The notes under the pieces: model-generated | The model's database searches: none | Told to the model about the DNA's origin: nothing | What the model saw: the letters and a program-made list of their open reading frames with translations, nothing else | Position numbers and translations under genes: made by a program | Shown: positions 1-9,319 of the stretch, piece after piece | Layout of the letters: each line of letters begins with the position of its first letter | How positions within the stretch are numbered: position 1 is the stretch's first letter | DNA from: Zobellia roscoffensis | Lineage (GTDB): Bacteria > Bacteroidota > Bacteroidia > Flavobacteriales > Flavobacteriaceae | DNA: 64,000 nucleotides | Assembly (NCBI RefSeq): GCF_015330165.1 | Contig: NZ_JADDXT010000002.1 | Location: forward strand, 4,254,910 to 4,318,909 | Direction of reading: 5' to 3'

Positions 1-816
1 ATCAAGATGTGCTTCTTGCTCCGTAATTTTTCTAGCCGTTTCAATATCCTCTGGATAATGCGTTAAAATTTGAGAGCCGATTCTATCTTTCAACGGCGTT
101 ACAATGCTTCCCCTGTTGGTATAATCTTCAGGGTTAGCAGTGAATACAAACTGAATATCCAACGGTAAACGCAATTTAAAACCACGAATCTGAATATCGC
201 CTTCCTCCAAAATATTAAATAGCGAAACTTGAATTCTAGCCTGCAAATCCGGAAGCTCATTGATAACAAAAATACAACGGTTGGCCCGTGGGATCATTCC
301 AAAGTGAATCACCCTATCATCAGCATACGACAATTTAAGGTTCGCCGCTTTTATAGGGTCTACATCACCAATTAAATCCGCTACCGTAACATCTGGTGTA
401 GCTAATTTTTCTGCAAAACGCTCTTGTCTATGTAACCAAGAAATTGGAGTGGCATCACCCTTTTCTTTTATAAGTTCCATGGCGTATCTAGACATGGGTT
501 TCATAGGGTCATCATTAATTTCAGAACCTTCTACCACAGGAATATACTCATCCAGCAAATTGACCATTAAATGTGCCAAACGTGTTTTTGCCTGCCCCCG
601 TAGCCCTAATAAGTTGATGTTATGCCGAGATAGAATCGCACGTTCCAGTTCTGGAATTACGGAATCTTCATAACCCCACACGCCTGTAAACGCATCTTCT
701 CCTTTTTTAATTTTTTGAATGAGATTGTCACGTAACTCATCCTTAACGCTTTTGGTCTGGTATCCGGCAGCTTTTAACTCGCCAAGCGTTTGCATCTTTT
801 TATTATCTAATTTCAT
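1..816 (-). CDS. MoxR/ChlI-type AAA ATPase, C-terminus cut by window edge
   Basis: Open frame from an ATG at 816 down to position 1 with no stop, so the C-terminal part lies outside the window; 272 residues are visible. A Walker A motif GLRGQAKT sits at about residues 71-78, followed by the magnesium-chelatase-like block (IGDVDPIKAA, then NILEEGDIQIRGF and FVFTANPEDY). The Walker B region reads IFVINELPDL, with Asn where Asp is usual. Family knowledge: such ATPases act with a VWA-domain partner as chelatase or chaperone-like remodelling pairs. The partner gene ends 12 bases upstream of this start, so the two are almost certainly cotranscribed. The substrate cannot be told from sequence. Confidence 0.9.
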   Translation of the reverse strand, partial: MKLDNKKMQTLGELKAAGYQTKSVKDELRDNLIQKIKKGEDAFTGVWGYEDSVIPELERAILSRHNINLLGLRGQAKTRLAHLMVNLLDEYIPVVEGSEINDDPMKPMSRYAMELIKEKGDATPISWLHRQERFAEKLATPDVTVADLIGDVDPIKAANLKLSYADDRVIHFGMIPRANRCIFVINELPDLQARIQVSLFNILEEGDIQIRGFKLRLPLDIQFVFTANPEDYTNRGSIVTPLKDRIGSQILTHYPEDIETARKITEQEAHLD

Positions 817-828
817 AGGTAGAATCTC

Positions 829-1986
829 TTATTTCAATCTTTTTTTCCTGTTGCTCTCGTAATCTTCAAAAATCATTTCACCCAGACCTTTTAATCCAGT
901 AAAGAAAGCCTTGCCTTTGTTCGCTTCTGTAAAATGACGAATAAACTGCATTAAATAAGCATCTTGTGCAATCATAAAAGTTGTTATGGGGATGTGTAAT
1001 TTCCGTGCCTGCCGTGCCATATTATAACATTTCTCAACAATATAATCATCCAGGCCTACACTATTCTTATAATACGTACCATCAGGAAGCCGTAAACAAC
1101 TGGGCTTCCCATCCGTAATCATAAAAATCTGTTTATTGGTATTCCGCTTACGGCGCAACATATCCATTGCCAATTGAAGTCCAGCTACCGTATTGGTATG
1201 ATATGGCCCTACCTTTAAGTACGGAAGGTCCTTTATGGGAATAGGCCAAGCATCGTTACCAAAAACCAAAATATCCAAAGTATCCTTTGGATAGCGAGTC
1301 GTAATCAACTCTGCCAATGCCATCGCCACTTTTTTTGCAGGCGTAATGCGATCTTCGCCATACAGAATCATACTGTGGCTAATATCTATCATCAGAACGG
1401 TGCTCATCTGTGCTTTATGCTGCGTATCCTCAACTACTAAATCATCTTCATTTAAAGTGAAGCTACCCATTCCATGATTAATCTGGGCATTCTTGAGACT
1501 CTCGGTCATTGAAATATGTTCTAAACCATCACCATAACGGTATTCTCGCAAATCGCCGGTATGTTCATCTCCTTGTCCAGATTTACCAGTTTTGTGATTT
1601 CCGGAACCACTACGTTTAATTTTACCAAAAATCTGATCTAATGCACGTTGGCGAATAAGGCGTTCCATTTTAGCCGTAATAGAAATATTTCCTTTCCCAC
1701 CATTTTCATCGCCCTCTTCTCCTTCTCCACCGGCAGCATCATCGTCAAATTCTTCCTGAATGTATCCTTTTGCTTTTAGCTCCTCTATGAAATCATCGAT
1801 CGTGTATTCATCATCCGTCAGTTCATACTCCTTATCCAATTCACGCAGCCAATCTATGGCTTCATCAAAATCGCCCGAAGTATGGGTTATGAGTTCTTGA
1901 AAAATATCGAAAAGTTTTTCAAAGGGAGTCTGTTCCGGTGCTTCATACGTTGAAAACCGGAACCCTTTTCTTGTGTTCATAGCCAT
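829..1986 (-). CDS. VWA domain protein, partner of the MoxR-type ATPase
   Basis: 385 residues, cytosolic (no signal peptide). An acidic, glycine-rich linker (about 80-100) separates a helical N-terminal half from a C-terminal von Willebrand A domain. The MIDAS motif DISHS is at 201-205, with later metal-site elements HTNT and ITDGKPS. ATG at 1986; a second ATG two codons in is equally possible. It lies 12 bases upstream of the AAA ATPase. Known ATPase/VWA pairs (ChlI/ChlD, MoxR-type) couple ATP hydrolysis to remodelling or metal insertion; assigning this pair to one of those jobs would be guesswork. Confidence 0.88.
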   Translation of the reverse strand: MAMNTRKGFRFSTYEAPEQTPFEKLFDIFQELITHTSGDFDEAIDWLRELDKEYELTDDEYTIDDFIEELKAKGYIQEEFDDDAAGGEGEEGDENGGKGNISITAKMERLIRQRALDQIFGKIKRSGSGNHKTGKSGQGDEHTGDLREYRYGDGLEHISMTESLKNAQINHGMGSFTLNEDDLVVEDTQHKAQMSTVLMIDISHSMILYGEDRITPAKKVAMALAELITTRYPKDTLDILVFGNDAWPIPIKDLPYLKVGPYHTNTVAGLQLAMDMLRRKRNTNKQIFMITDGKPSCLRLPDGTYYKNSVGLDDYIVEKCYNMARQARKLHIPITTFMIAQDAYLMQFIRHFTEANKGKAFFTGLKGLGEMIFEDYESNRKKRLK

Positions 1987-2006
1987 TATATAAAATTACT
2001 TAATAA

Positions 2007-2045
2007 AACCGTTAACACCTCCATTTTTAGGAAATGTTAACGGTT
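2007..2045 (-). terminator. Rho-independent terminator after the GH109-type gene
   Basis: Perfect 11-bp inverted repeat AACCGTTAACA / TGTTAACGGTT with a 17-base loop, followed on the minus strand by TTTTATT. It sits between the stop of the gene at 2104 and the start of the VWA gene at 1986, so it separates the two transcription units. Confidence 0.7.
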
Positions 2046-2103
2046 ACAGGCTATTACCAAACACAGAGCACAGATGCCCTGTTACTTAGAAGAAAAAAGT
2101 GTC

Positions 2104-3501
2104 TTAACTTATAATACCCAAAGGAGCGGTAGTTTTCCAAGCACCGCGAGTAAAATCCGGAAATGCTTGAGGTGCACCATTTGCTGCTACGGAAGCTTCG
2201 CTTAAAGGTGAAACCGCACTCCAAAGACAACCTTCATATACATTTTGATCTAAAGGTTCTCCATTTCTCAAACATTCTACAATACGGAAAAGCATCATAA
2301 AATCCATTCCTCCGTGGCCGCCCATTTTAGTAGCTAGGTCTCCCACTCTTTTATACAATGGGTGTTCATATTTCTCATAGATCTTTGTCAAGCCATCTCC
2401 TTCCGCCCAGTGATGGTGGTCTTCGGTTGCACCTTCAACTCCACCTTCTATGGCAATACGCGTTGGAAAACCGGCCAAAGTACCTTTTGTCCCCTGGATC
2501 ATATTATGACGCGTGTATGGCCGTGGACTTGTTTCATCCCATTGTACCATTATGGTTCTACCCAAAGTAGTTTTTATGATTGAAGTATTGATATCACCTC
2601 CTTTATAATCTAATTTATTCCATTTGTGATTCTCAGAAAAGTTCTTTTCTGCATACAATTGACGACCTTTTGCAGGCGATGAAAAAGAATTCATAAACTT
2701 AAAATTATCGTCTGTACGGCCAACGTTCATGTATTGTGCTACCGGACCCAAACCGTGAGTTGGGTACAAATTTCCATTTCTATGCGCATAATGTGGTGTA
2801 CGCCAAGAACCTGTGCCACGTTCTTCTTCCATCATCTGAAAACGTAATTCGTGAATATAGGATGCCTCGCCATGCAACAGCTCACCTATTACGCCTTCAC
2901 GGCACATATTTAGATACAACAACTCATCTCTACCGTAGTTAACGTTTTCCATCATCATACAATGCTTCTTCGTCTTTTCGGAGGTGTCTACTATTTGCCA
3001 CATTTCTTCAACAGTTAAAGCAATAGGAACTTCCACAAAAGCATGAGCACCGGCATTCATAGCTGCAATGGCCATTGGGGCATGTAGACTCCAAGGGGTT
3101 GCTATAATAACAGCGTCTGGCTTTTCTTTTTCCAGCATTTTTTTCCAATCGTTCTCTCCATCCGTATAAAGCTTTACCTTTTTATGTCTTTGGCCTCTAC
3201 CAGCTTCCTTACAGGCATCAGCAGATTTTTGAGCTAAATCTTCATATAAATCCGATATAGCAACAACCTCTGTACCTTCAATAGCCGCTATTTGTTCTAC
3301 GTGACCTGAACCTCTAGCGCCTACACCAATAAATGCAAAACGTACCTTATCCAATTTAGGGGCCTTAAAGCCACCCATATATTGCGACGAAAATGGCCGC
3401 TCCGTTCCTAAAAAATTAGCTTGAGAAATATTTGGAGCCAGAGCAATTCCTGCTCCTACCAATGACGATTTTTTTAGAAAATTTCTTCTATTCGAGTTCA
3501 T
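2104..3501 (-). CDS. Gfo/Idh/MocA-fold protein, glycoside hydrolase family 109-like
   Basis: 465 residues. The N-terminus carries a Tat-type signal (NRRNFLKKSS then a hydrophobic stretch), so export folded is expected. A Rossmann NAD-binding motif FIGVGARGSGH follows, then the GH109-like blocks FVEVPIALT (EVP rather than the EKP of ordinary dehydrogenases), MMENVNYGRDELL and PTHGLGPVAQ. Family knowledge: GH109 enzymes use tightly bound NAD to hydrolyse terminal alpha-N-acetylgalactosamine by a redox mechanism. Close relatives of other specificity exist, so the substrate is inferred. It stands as a single gene with its own terminator. Confidence 0.85.
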   Translation of the reverse strand: MNSNRRNFLKKSSLVGAGIALAPNISQANFLGTERPFSSQYMGGFKAPKLDKVRFAFIGVGARGSGHVEQIAAIEGTEVVAISDLYEDLAQKSADACKEAGRGQRHKKVKLYTDGENDWKKMLEKEKPDAVIIATPWSLHAPMAIAAMNAGAHAFVEVPIALTVEEMWQIVDTSEKTKKHCMMMENVNYGRDELLYLNMCREGVIGELLHGEASYIHELRFQMMEEERGTGSWRTPHYAHRNGNLYPTHGLGPVAQYMNVGRTDDNFKFMNSFSSPAKGRQLYAEKNFSENHKWNKLDYKGGDINTSIIKTTLGRTIMVQWDETSPRPYTRHNMIQGTKGTLAGFPTRIAIEGGVEGATEDHHHWAEGDGLTKIYEKYEHPLYKRVGDLATKMGGHGGMDFMMLFRIVECLRNGEPLDQNVYEGCLWSAVSPLSEASVAANGAPQAFPDFTRGAWKTTAPLGIIS

Positions 3502-3654
3502 TTGTCTTTTTTAGTGAGTTGTTGTAGAAATGAAACTACAATATAAAGAAGTTTTAGCAATTTAAATCACAAGAAATGCCACTCCTATCAAAGTCTTACA
3601 AAGTGCCGTTTATTTTTTTGACAGCCCGTTTAGAGAACATATCTTCGTAAACTC

Positions 3655-3734
3655 CGGGCAAGCCCGCGAGGCATTTAAAGAAATATACCTTGATTTCGAG
3701 GCAAGCCTCGGAGCATTTAATCTCGATTATCGAG
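3655..3734. repeat. REP-like cluster of three small hairpins
   Basis: Three palindromes lie directly before the DUF1853 start codon: CGGGCAAGCCCG (3655-3666), CGAGGCAAGCCTCG (3697-3710) and CTCGATTATCGAG (3722-3734). The first two share the layout stem, AA loop, stem, then a G(A/G)GCATTTAA tail, and are 42 bases apart, so they look like two diverged copies of one unit. They are richer in G+C than their surroundings. No transposase is nearby. Confidence 0.6.
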
Positions 3735-3740
3735 TAAAAG

Positions 3741-4547
3741 ATGATAAAAGAACAATGCTTAGGATTTTTGAATACACCTGCTTTGTGGATAGGTGAGCAA
3801 TTTGGAATAGAACAGTTTGTTTTCCCTGAGCTCAACATGAGTAGGTTCCTTCCTAAACCCATTTTTAAAAAGATGCGGTTAGGTCATCAAATGGAACATG
3901 TTTTTGAACAGCTGTTAATACGAAATAACACCTACGAACTTGTGCTCCACAACCAACCGGTAAAAGATGGAAATCTAACCATTGGTGAAATCGATTTTAT
4001 TCTAAAAAATAGAGAAACAGAAAAACTGCTACATGTAGAACTCACCTATAAATTTTACATTATTGACCCCACCATTTCGGAACCTATTCACCGATTAATA
4101 GGACCTAACCGAAGGGATATGTTCTATACTAAAATGGAAAAAATACGCGATAAACAATTTCCTCTTCTTCATTCCGAAAATGGAATTAGAACGTTATCTG
4201 AAAGAAATATAAACCATGAGGATATTGAGCATCAAGCGTGCTATAAGGCCCAGCTTTTCATGCCTTTTACCGATATGAATGTTGATATCACTCCTTTAAA
4301 TACAGACTGTATCTATGGTTATTGGGTTCGTTTTACTGATTTTGAAAATTCAGCGTTCAGAAATCATAAATACTACCTCCCCTATAAATCCGAATGGGTG
4401 ATAGAACCTCATAAAATGGTAAGATGGTCATCGCACTTTGAAACTCTAATGGAAGTAAACCTAAGAACCCTTAACGAAAATGCTCCCATGCTCTGGATGA
4501 AAAAATCCGATACCGAGTTTGAGAAGTTTTTTGTGGTTTGGTGGTGA
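3741..4547 (+). CDS. DUF1853 family protein, possible PD-(D/E)XK nuclease fold
   Basis: 268 residues, no signal peptide. Matches the conserved features I know for DUF1853: WIGEQFG near the start and GEIDFIL...HVELTYKFY in the middle. E52, D85 and E100-x3-K104 are spaced like the acidic and lysine residues of a PD-(D/E)XK nuclease core; this is my inference from the pattern. An in-frame TAA lies two codons upstream, so ATG 3741 is the start. It stands alone, with hairpin repeats just 5' and a heptamer repeat just 3'. Cellular role unknown. Confidence 0.75.
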   Translation: MIKEQCLGFLNTPALWIGEQFGIEQFVFPELNMSRFLPKPIFKKMRLGHQMEHVFEQLLIRNNTYELVLHNQPVKDGNLTIGEIDFILKNRETEKLLHVELTYKFYIIDPTISEPIHRLIGPNRRDMFYTKMEKIRDKQFPLLHSENGIRTLSERNINHEDIEHQACYKAQLFMPFTDMNVDITPLNTDCIYGYWVRFTDFENSAFRNHKYYLPYKSEWVIEPHKMVRWSSHFETLMEVNLRTLNENAPMLWMKKSDTEFEKFFVVWW

Positions 4548-4550
4548 GAG

Positions 4551-4597
4551 TTAGTAGTTAGTAGTTAGTAGTTAGTAGTTAGTAGTTAGTAGTAGTT
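4551..4597. repeat. Tandem TTAGTAG heptamer array
   Basis: Six perfect TTAGTAG units (4551-4592) plus a partial one, starting four bases after the DUF1853 stop. An inverted fragment TACTAACTACT at 4712-4722 sits at the other side of the convergent gap, before the DUF4249 stop. The same heptamer recurs twice at 16149-16162 ahead of hisA. Confidence 0.85.
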
Positions 4598-4737
4598 AAA
4601 AAACGCCCATCATAAAAATGCTCTACCTGAGTTTTTTTATTTTAATTGTCCCGTCAGTACCAACTTTTAAAACTGCAAACAACGACCCAATACTTTCTTC
4701 TCTATACTCCATACTAACTACTTAATACCAACACAAA

Positions 4738-5580
4738 TCACTCAAACGTATAACTGGCTTTATTTACCTCTGTTAACCGAAAGTACCCATGTGCATAATT
4801 ATCAGGAGTGGTTAGATTTACACAATTTCCCTTTACGGAAACTGGTGTTGCCGAAAAAATACCAACGCCTCCTATTTGGTCAATTAGAATATCCATATAA
4901 TCATAATATGCTTCAGAAATGCCATACATTTCTATGGCTACAACATCGCCTGGAACCAATACCTCTATTTTATCAGTGTCTTCATCCTCTTCCTGTTCAT
5001 ACCACCAATCGATTTCATTTCCGTTTACAAATTCATCGTATCCCACCTCAAATTCTGGTAACAGGTCTCCTTGCCTTTGAAATTTAAAGAGATAGAAATT
5101 TTCTTCATCCACAGGGTCTGTAAATTCAACATGTAATTCCAATTCTTCATTATCAAAACCATCTTCTCTATCTTGGTACAAATCCGTAATTTCGGTAACG
5201 GGCATCAATGTTTCCTGAGCTGAGTAGGTTTCACCATTATGTACAACTTCAAGAGTGTAAGATTGATTTAAAACAGGTACAAATTCAGTAGTAATGTATT
5301 CGCCGTTGTTTTGATCGGTAAAAATAAATTCTTCTCCGCTAGTGTCGTTCGTAACAGAAACAGAAGCGCCTGTTACCTCTGTATTACTGGTGGTATCAAA
5401 AAATTCGGTAGAGTTTCTCAATTTTACCATTTGCTCATTGCCCATAGTTCCTTTCTCCCAATCTAATGAGGCCTGAATTACCAAACGTGTTGGGGCTTCT
5501 TGTACGTCTACATCAACAACATCTGTACAAGAGATTGACAAGACTAAAAGCAATACTGTGATTTTTATATAATTACGCAT
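4738..5580 (-). CDS. DUF4249 lipoprotein, partner of the TonB receptor
   Basis: 280 residues with a lipoprotein signal (MRNYIKITVLLLVLSISC, lipidated Cys about 19). The body is acidic and beta-rich with motifs typical of DUF4249 (VVDVDVQEAPTRLVIQ, NGEYIT, YTLEVVHNGETYSA). Family knowledge: DUF4249 proteins are encoded beside TonB-dependent receptors in Bacteroidota and are thought to be surface-exposed accessory lipoproteins. The receptor gene ends 4 bases upstream, so the two form one transcript. The ligand cannot be deduced. Confidence 0.87.
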   Translation of the reverse strand: MRNYIKITVLLLVLSISCTDVVDVDVQEAPTRLVIQASLDWEKGTMGNEQMVKLRNSTEFFDTTSNTEVTGASVSVTNDTSGEEFIFTDQNNGEYITTEFVPVLNQSYTLEVVHNGETYSAQETLMPVTEITDLYQDREDGFDNEELELHVEFTDPVDEENFYLFKFQRQGDLLPEFEVGYDEFVNGNEIDWWYEQEEDEDTDKIEVLVPGDVVAIEMYGISEAYYDYMDILIDQIGGVGIFSATPVSVKGNCVNLTTPDNYAHGYFRLTEVNKASYTFE

Positions 5581-5584
5581 TTTT

Positions 5585-7993
5585 TTAAAATTTAAAGTTA
5601 TAGGTTAAAGAAGGGACGATGCCAAAAATGGCTGTTCTAGTAGCTTCGTTGGCTCCAGTTTCTAAATTCTGACCAAAAGAAATAGAAGCTGCATTTTTAC
5701 GATTGTAAGCATTATAGATACCTAATACCCACTCCCCTTTAAATTTACTCTCAGGCTTACGGTTTGGTTTATAATTAACAGATAAGTCTAGCCGGTGATA
5801 CGCAGGTAGGCGATCCGAATTTCTGCCTGCATAACTAGCAATAGAAATACCTTCATATTCATACTGCCCGTTTGGATACGTAACCGGTCTTCCCGTTTGA
5901 AAAACGAGATTAGAACTAAAGCTCCATTTATTATTCAATTTATATGACCCGGAAATAGAAATGTCATGAGTTCTATCATAAGGTGTATTGTACCATTCAC
6001 CATTGTTGATTCCTAATCCGCCGGCATTACCTCCTGGAGTGCGTTGTTCAGACTTTGATAAGGTATACGCAATCCACCCCGTGAATTTACCCTCGTTTTT
6101 ACGTAATAAAAGTTCAAGACCATACGCTCTTGATTCTCCGCTTAAGATTTCTGTTTCAATCGTATTCTGTCCTATTAAATTAGACCCATCAATATAATCG
6201 ATTCTATTGTCCGTGTTTTTGAAATAGACCTCCGCTTCCATGGAATATGCCTTGTCCTTGAAATTTCTAAAATACCCCAGTGCATATTGATTGGATAATT
6301 GTGGTTTGATAAACTGGCCACTTGGTGCCCAAACATCCAACGGAGTAGCAGAAGAAGTATTCGAAAGCAAATGAATGTATTGAGCAACCCTAGAAAACCC
6401 TGCTTTTAATGACGAATTATCATTTAGAGTATAGGCCAATGATACTCTGGGTTCAAAGTTTCCAAATGTTTCTATGGCATCCCCTTTTTCATAATTTGTC
6501 TCCCCTACTTCGGTTCCACGTTCATATATACCCAAAGTAGAATTGTAAACAACAGGTTGGTCATTTGCATAATCTACCATGGCTTGCCCTCCAAGTCTAG
6601 TAAATCCGCTGTAGCGCAATCCATACTGAGCGGTTAAATTCTCTGTTAATTTATGTTCGGCATTTACATATACACCACTTTCCACGGCCTTTTTACGATC
6701 TAAGGTTAAGGGGTTAACGGCTGATGTCTCTGAGGTAGGCCTAATCTCGCCAGGGTCAAAATCATAATAAATACCACTAGCCCCAAAATCCAGTTTAAAC
6801 TTGTCACTGAAATAGTATTTTAGATCATATTTTAGATTGTAATTGGTAATAGAAGAAACCCAATCGAACTCCGCTGTTGTTATCCCTAAATCATAATCAT
6901 ACTTACTGTATATAGCCGATAAGTTTGAAAAAAGTTTATCATTAAAAATATGGTTCCAACGCAGATTTCCGGTTGAATTCCCATAGCTGCTACTAAAATT
7001 TTCACCCAATTCAAAAGCATCCCTACCAAAATAACCGGAAAGATAAAGCCTGTTGTTCGTATTGATCTTGTAATTGGTTTTGAGGTTTAAATCGTAGAAA
7101 CTAACACTGTTATCTTCACCGGCCGCTTTTAAAAGTAAATCTGCATACGACCTTCTTCCCGCAATAATAAACGACCCTTTTTCTTTGAACAAAGGACCTT
7201 CAACAGCCAAGCGACTTGAAATTATACCAACACCCCCAGTAGCTTCGAACCGCTTATTATTGCCATCTTTTTGACGCACATCAAGCACAGAAGAAACTCG
7301 ACCCCCATAACGTGCAGGAATACCCCCTTTGTACAATTTCACATCCTTAATGGCATCAGCGTTAAACACTGAAAAGAAACCGAACATATGCGAGGTATTA
7401 TAAATAATGGCCTCATCTAAAAGAACCAGGTTTTGGTCTCCCGCACCACCACGTACGTGAAAACCGCCAGTTCCTTCCCCATTATTGGTCACTCCGGGCA
7501 GCATTTGCAATGACTTTAAAACATCTACCTCACCCAAAACCACAGGCATTTGTTTTACCGTTGCAATATTCATTTTAGCAACACTCATTTCTGGTTTTCG
7601 CAAAACGGCCATTTCCGGTTCGTCTGCGGAGACCACTACTTCTTCTAGTTGTGTAGACACCGCCATAATCTCAAAATCTAGTTTTTGGTTTTTATCCAAA
7701 GTAATTTCCTGGTACTCTTCAGAATACCCCATATAAGAAATAAGCAAACGGTAGTTTCCTTTTGGCGCCGTAATGGAATAGAATCCGTACTCGTTGGTTA
7801 CCACTCCAATGGTTGTTCCCTCTAGAAACACGGAAGCCCCAAATAAGGTCTCACCATCTTCTTTGTCACTTATCTTACCACTAACAGTATAATTTTCTTG
7901 TGCTATACCACACGTACTTACAAGTAATAATAGTAGACTTAAGACGGCTTTTGATTGCCGCAGCCAAACCTTGTGCTTTTCAATTTTTATCAT
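5585..7993 (-). CDS. TonB-dependent outer-membrane receptor with CarboxypepD-like N-domain
   Basis: About 802 residues from ATG 7993, which gives a clean signal peptide (hydrophobic SLLLLLVSTCGIAQ). An upstream in-frame ATG at 8056 would add 21 very basic residues and is less likely. After the signal comes a carboxypeptidase-regulatory-like domain (YTVSGKISDKEDGETLFGASV), then a plug domain (LPGVTNNGEGTGGFHVRGG) and a C-terminal beta-barrel ending in aromatic FKF. This is the CarboxypepD_reg plus plug plus barrel type rather than a SusC, as no SusD lies nearby. It is divergent from the ECF sigma gene at 8238. Confidence 0.93.
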   Translation of the reverse strand: MIKIEKHKVWLRQSKAVLSLLLLLVSTCGIAQENYTVSGKISDKEDGETLFGASVFLEGTTIGVVTNEYGFYSITAPKGNYRLLISYMGYSEEYQEITLDKNQKLDFEIMAVSTQLEEVVVSADEPEMAVLRKPEMSVAKMNIATVKQMPVVLGEVDVLKSLQMLPGVTNNGEGTGGFHVRGGAGDQNLVLLDEAIIYNTSHMFGFFSVFNADAIKDVKLYKGGIPARYGGRVSSVLDVRQKDGNNKRFEATGGVGIISSRLAVEGPLFKEKGSFIIAGRRSYADLLLKAAGEDNSVSFYDLNLKTNYKINTNNRLYLSGYFGRDAFELGENFSSSYGNSTGNLRWNHIFNDKLFSNLSAIYSKYDYDLGITTAEFDWVSSITNYNLKYDLKYYFSDKFKLDFGASGIYYDFDPGEIRPTSETSAVNPLTLDRKKAVESGVYVNAEHKLTENLTAQYGLRYSGFTRLGGQAMVDYANDQPVVYNSTLGIYERGTEVGETNYEKGDAIETFGNFEPRVSLAYTLNDNSSLKAGFSRVAQYIHLLSNTSSATPLDVWAPSGQFIKPQLSNQYALGYFRNFKDKAYSMEAEVYFKNTDNRIDYIDGSNLIGQNTIETEILSGESRAYGLELLLRKNEGKFTGWIAYTLSKSEQRTPGGNAGGLGINNGEWYNTPYDRTHDISISGSYKLNNKWSFSSNLVFQTGRPVTYPNGQYEYEGISIASYAGRNSDRLPAYHRLDLSVNYKPNRKPESKFKGEWVLGIYNAYNRKNAASISFGQNLETGANEATRTAIFGIVPSLTYNFKF

Positions 7994-8237
7994 TTTACTT
8001 TTTCGTTTTGATTTATGAACACCCTTATTGACAACTAAACTTTGAGAAGGTTGCATATGTTTAGTTTTTTATCTAAAAAAAATACGTTGTAAGGCTTATC
8101 TACGGTAAAAGTAAAGAACTACTATATATTTATATCTTAGTCTTAAAATATTTCACACCAAATGCAACCCTCCCAACTTTTGCTTGTCTTTGTTAGTGAA
8201 ATGTAATTATAGAGTATAATCAACCCTCTTAAATTAA

Positions 8238-8780
8238 TTGGAAACCGATATTCGTTTTAGGCATAAATCTCTTGTTGAAAGCAGCAAGACCGGCGATAGA
8301 AGTTCACAGTACCAACTGTATGAACTCTACGTAGATGCTATGTACAATATTGGGATGCGATTTCTGGGAATCAAAGAGGATGCAGAAGACATTGTTCAGG
8401 ACAGTTTTGTAGATGCCTTTAAAAATCTGCACAACTTTAAGTATGAGTCTACATTCGGGGCATGGCTAAAGCGGATTGTAATCAATAAGAGCATCAACCA
8501 TTTAAAAGTTAAGCGTTTACCGCTTGCCACAATGGACGATCATGAATACCACCTAACGGAAGACGAGGCACATGAAAAAGTAGATCCCGTAGATATTTTA
8601 AAAGTAAAAACAGGAATTGAAAAGCTCCCCCTGGGCTATAAACAAATAATTAACCTGTATTTACTGGAAGGTTATGACCACAACGAAATAAGTGAGGTAC
8701 TGGGTATTTCCACATCCACCTCAAAATCACAATACCACAGGGCCAAAAAGAAACTAGTTGAAATTATAAACACATTATAA
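8238..8780 (+). CDS. ECF RNA polymerase sigma factor
   Basis: 180 residues. Region 2 is visible at about 20-90 (YVDAMYNIGMRFLG, EDAEDIVQDSFVDAFKNL, FGAWLKRIVINKSINHLK). Region 4 is at about 120-175 (LPLGYKQIINLYLLEGYDHNEISEVLGIS...SQYHRAKKKL). The frame opens directly after a TAA at 8235-8237, so TTG 8238 is the first usable start; the next ATG would cut into region 2. The stop overlaps the next gene's start by one base (TAATG), so the sigma factor and the membrane protein are translationally coupled, as in sigma/anti-sigma pairs. Confidence 0.92.
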   Translation: METDIRFRHKSLVESSKTGDRSSQYQLYELYVDAMYNIGMRFLGIKEDAEDIVQDSFVDAFKNLHNFKYESTFGAWLKRIVINKSINHLKVKRLPLATMDDHEYHLTEDEAHEKVDPVDILKVKTGIEKLPLGYKQIINLYLLEGYDHNEISEVLGISTSTSKSQYHRAKKKLVEIINTL

Positions 8781-9319
8781 TGGACAATTTTGAAAAACAC
8801 ATCCGGGAGAACAAGGCGCTGTTTGACGACCATAAAGCAGACCGAGGCAAAATGTGGGCAAATATAGAGCCCCAGCTAGAACCGGCGAAGCCAAAGGTAG
8901 TTCCACTTTGGAAATCTCCTATGATCCGCATTGCCGCTAGCGTCCTAATAATTTTGGGGATTTCCGGTCTCATCGGTGTTTCTTTTCTTGATGATTCCAG
9001 TACCGAGAATAGCTTTGTGTCCAAGGAACTACAAGATATAGATATGCATTACAAAGGTTTGGTGTCCTACCAGGTTCAATTGGTGAAGAATAACGATGAA
9101 CTATCAGAGGCCGATAAAGAAGAGTTTTTATCCTTTATGGATGAACTGGATGCCGAGTATGAACAATTAAAGTTAGAAATGAGGAACAACCTGGATAACG
9201 AACTAGTACTGGAGGCTATTGTTTCTAATTATAGAAAGCGAATAGAACTCATAGAGAACCTATTGCACCAGCTAAACGAATCAAAATTAAAAGATGACGA
9301 TTATGGATATACTTTATAA
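8780..9319 (+). CDS. Single-pass membrane protein, probable anti-sigma factor
   Basis: 179 residues. A cytosolic N-terminal part (about 1-48), one transmembrane helix (about 49-70, IRIAASVLIILGISGLIGVSFL), then a helical, charged periplasmic part rich in Glu/Lys. No zinc-type anti-sigma motif is seen. The anti-sigma role is inferred from the one-base overlap with the ECF sigma gene and the topology. Its last 26 bases overlap the following DUF4097 gene. Confidence 0.72.
   Translation: MDNFEKHIRENKALFDDHKADRGKMWANIEPQLEPAKPKVVPLWKSPMIRIAASVLIILGISGLIGVSFLDDSSTENSFVSKELQDIDMHYKGLVSYQVQLVKNNDELSEADKEEFLSFMDELDAEYEQLKLEMRNNLDNELVLEAIVSNYRKRIELIENLLHQLNESKLKDDDYGYTL

Noticed and set aside
449..673. 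Plus-strand frame inside the AAA ATPase gene
   Set aside because: Lies opposite a gene with clear motifs and has no features of its own.
3596..3862. 88-residue minus-strand frame overlapping the DUF1853 start
   Set aside because: Runs through the hairpin repeats and opposite the real gene; no domain or coding pattern.
4551..4597. CRISPR-like or phase-variation tract at the heptamer array
   Set aside because: Heptamers without spacers, placed after a stop codon, so neither CRISPR nor an in-frame phase-variation switch.
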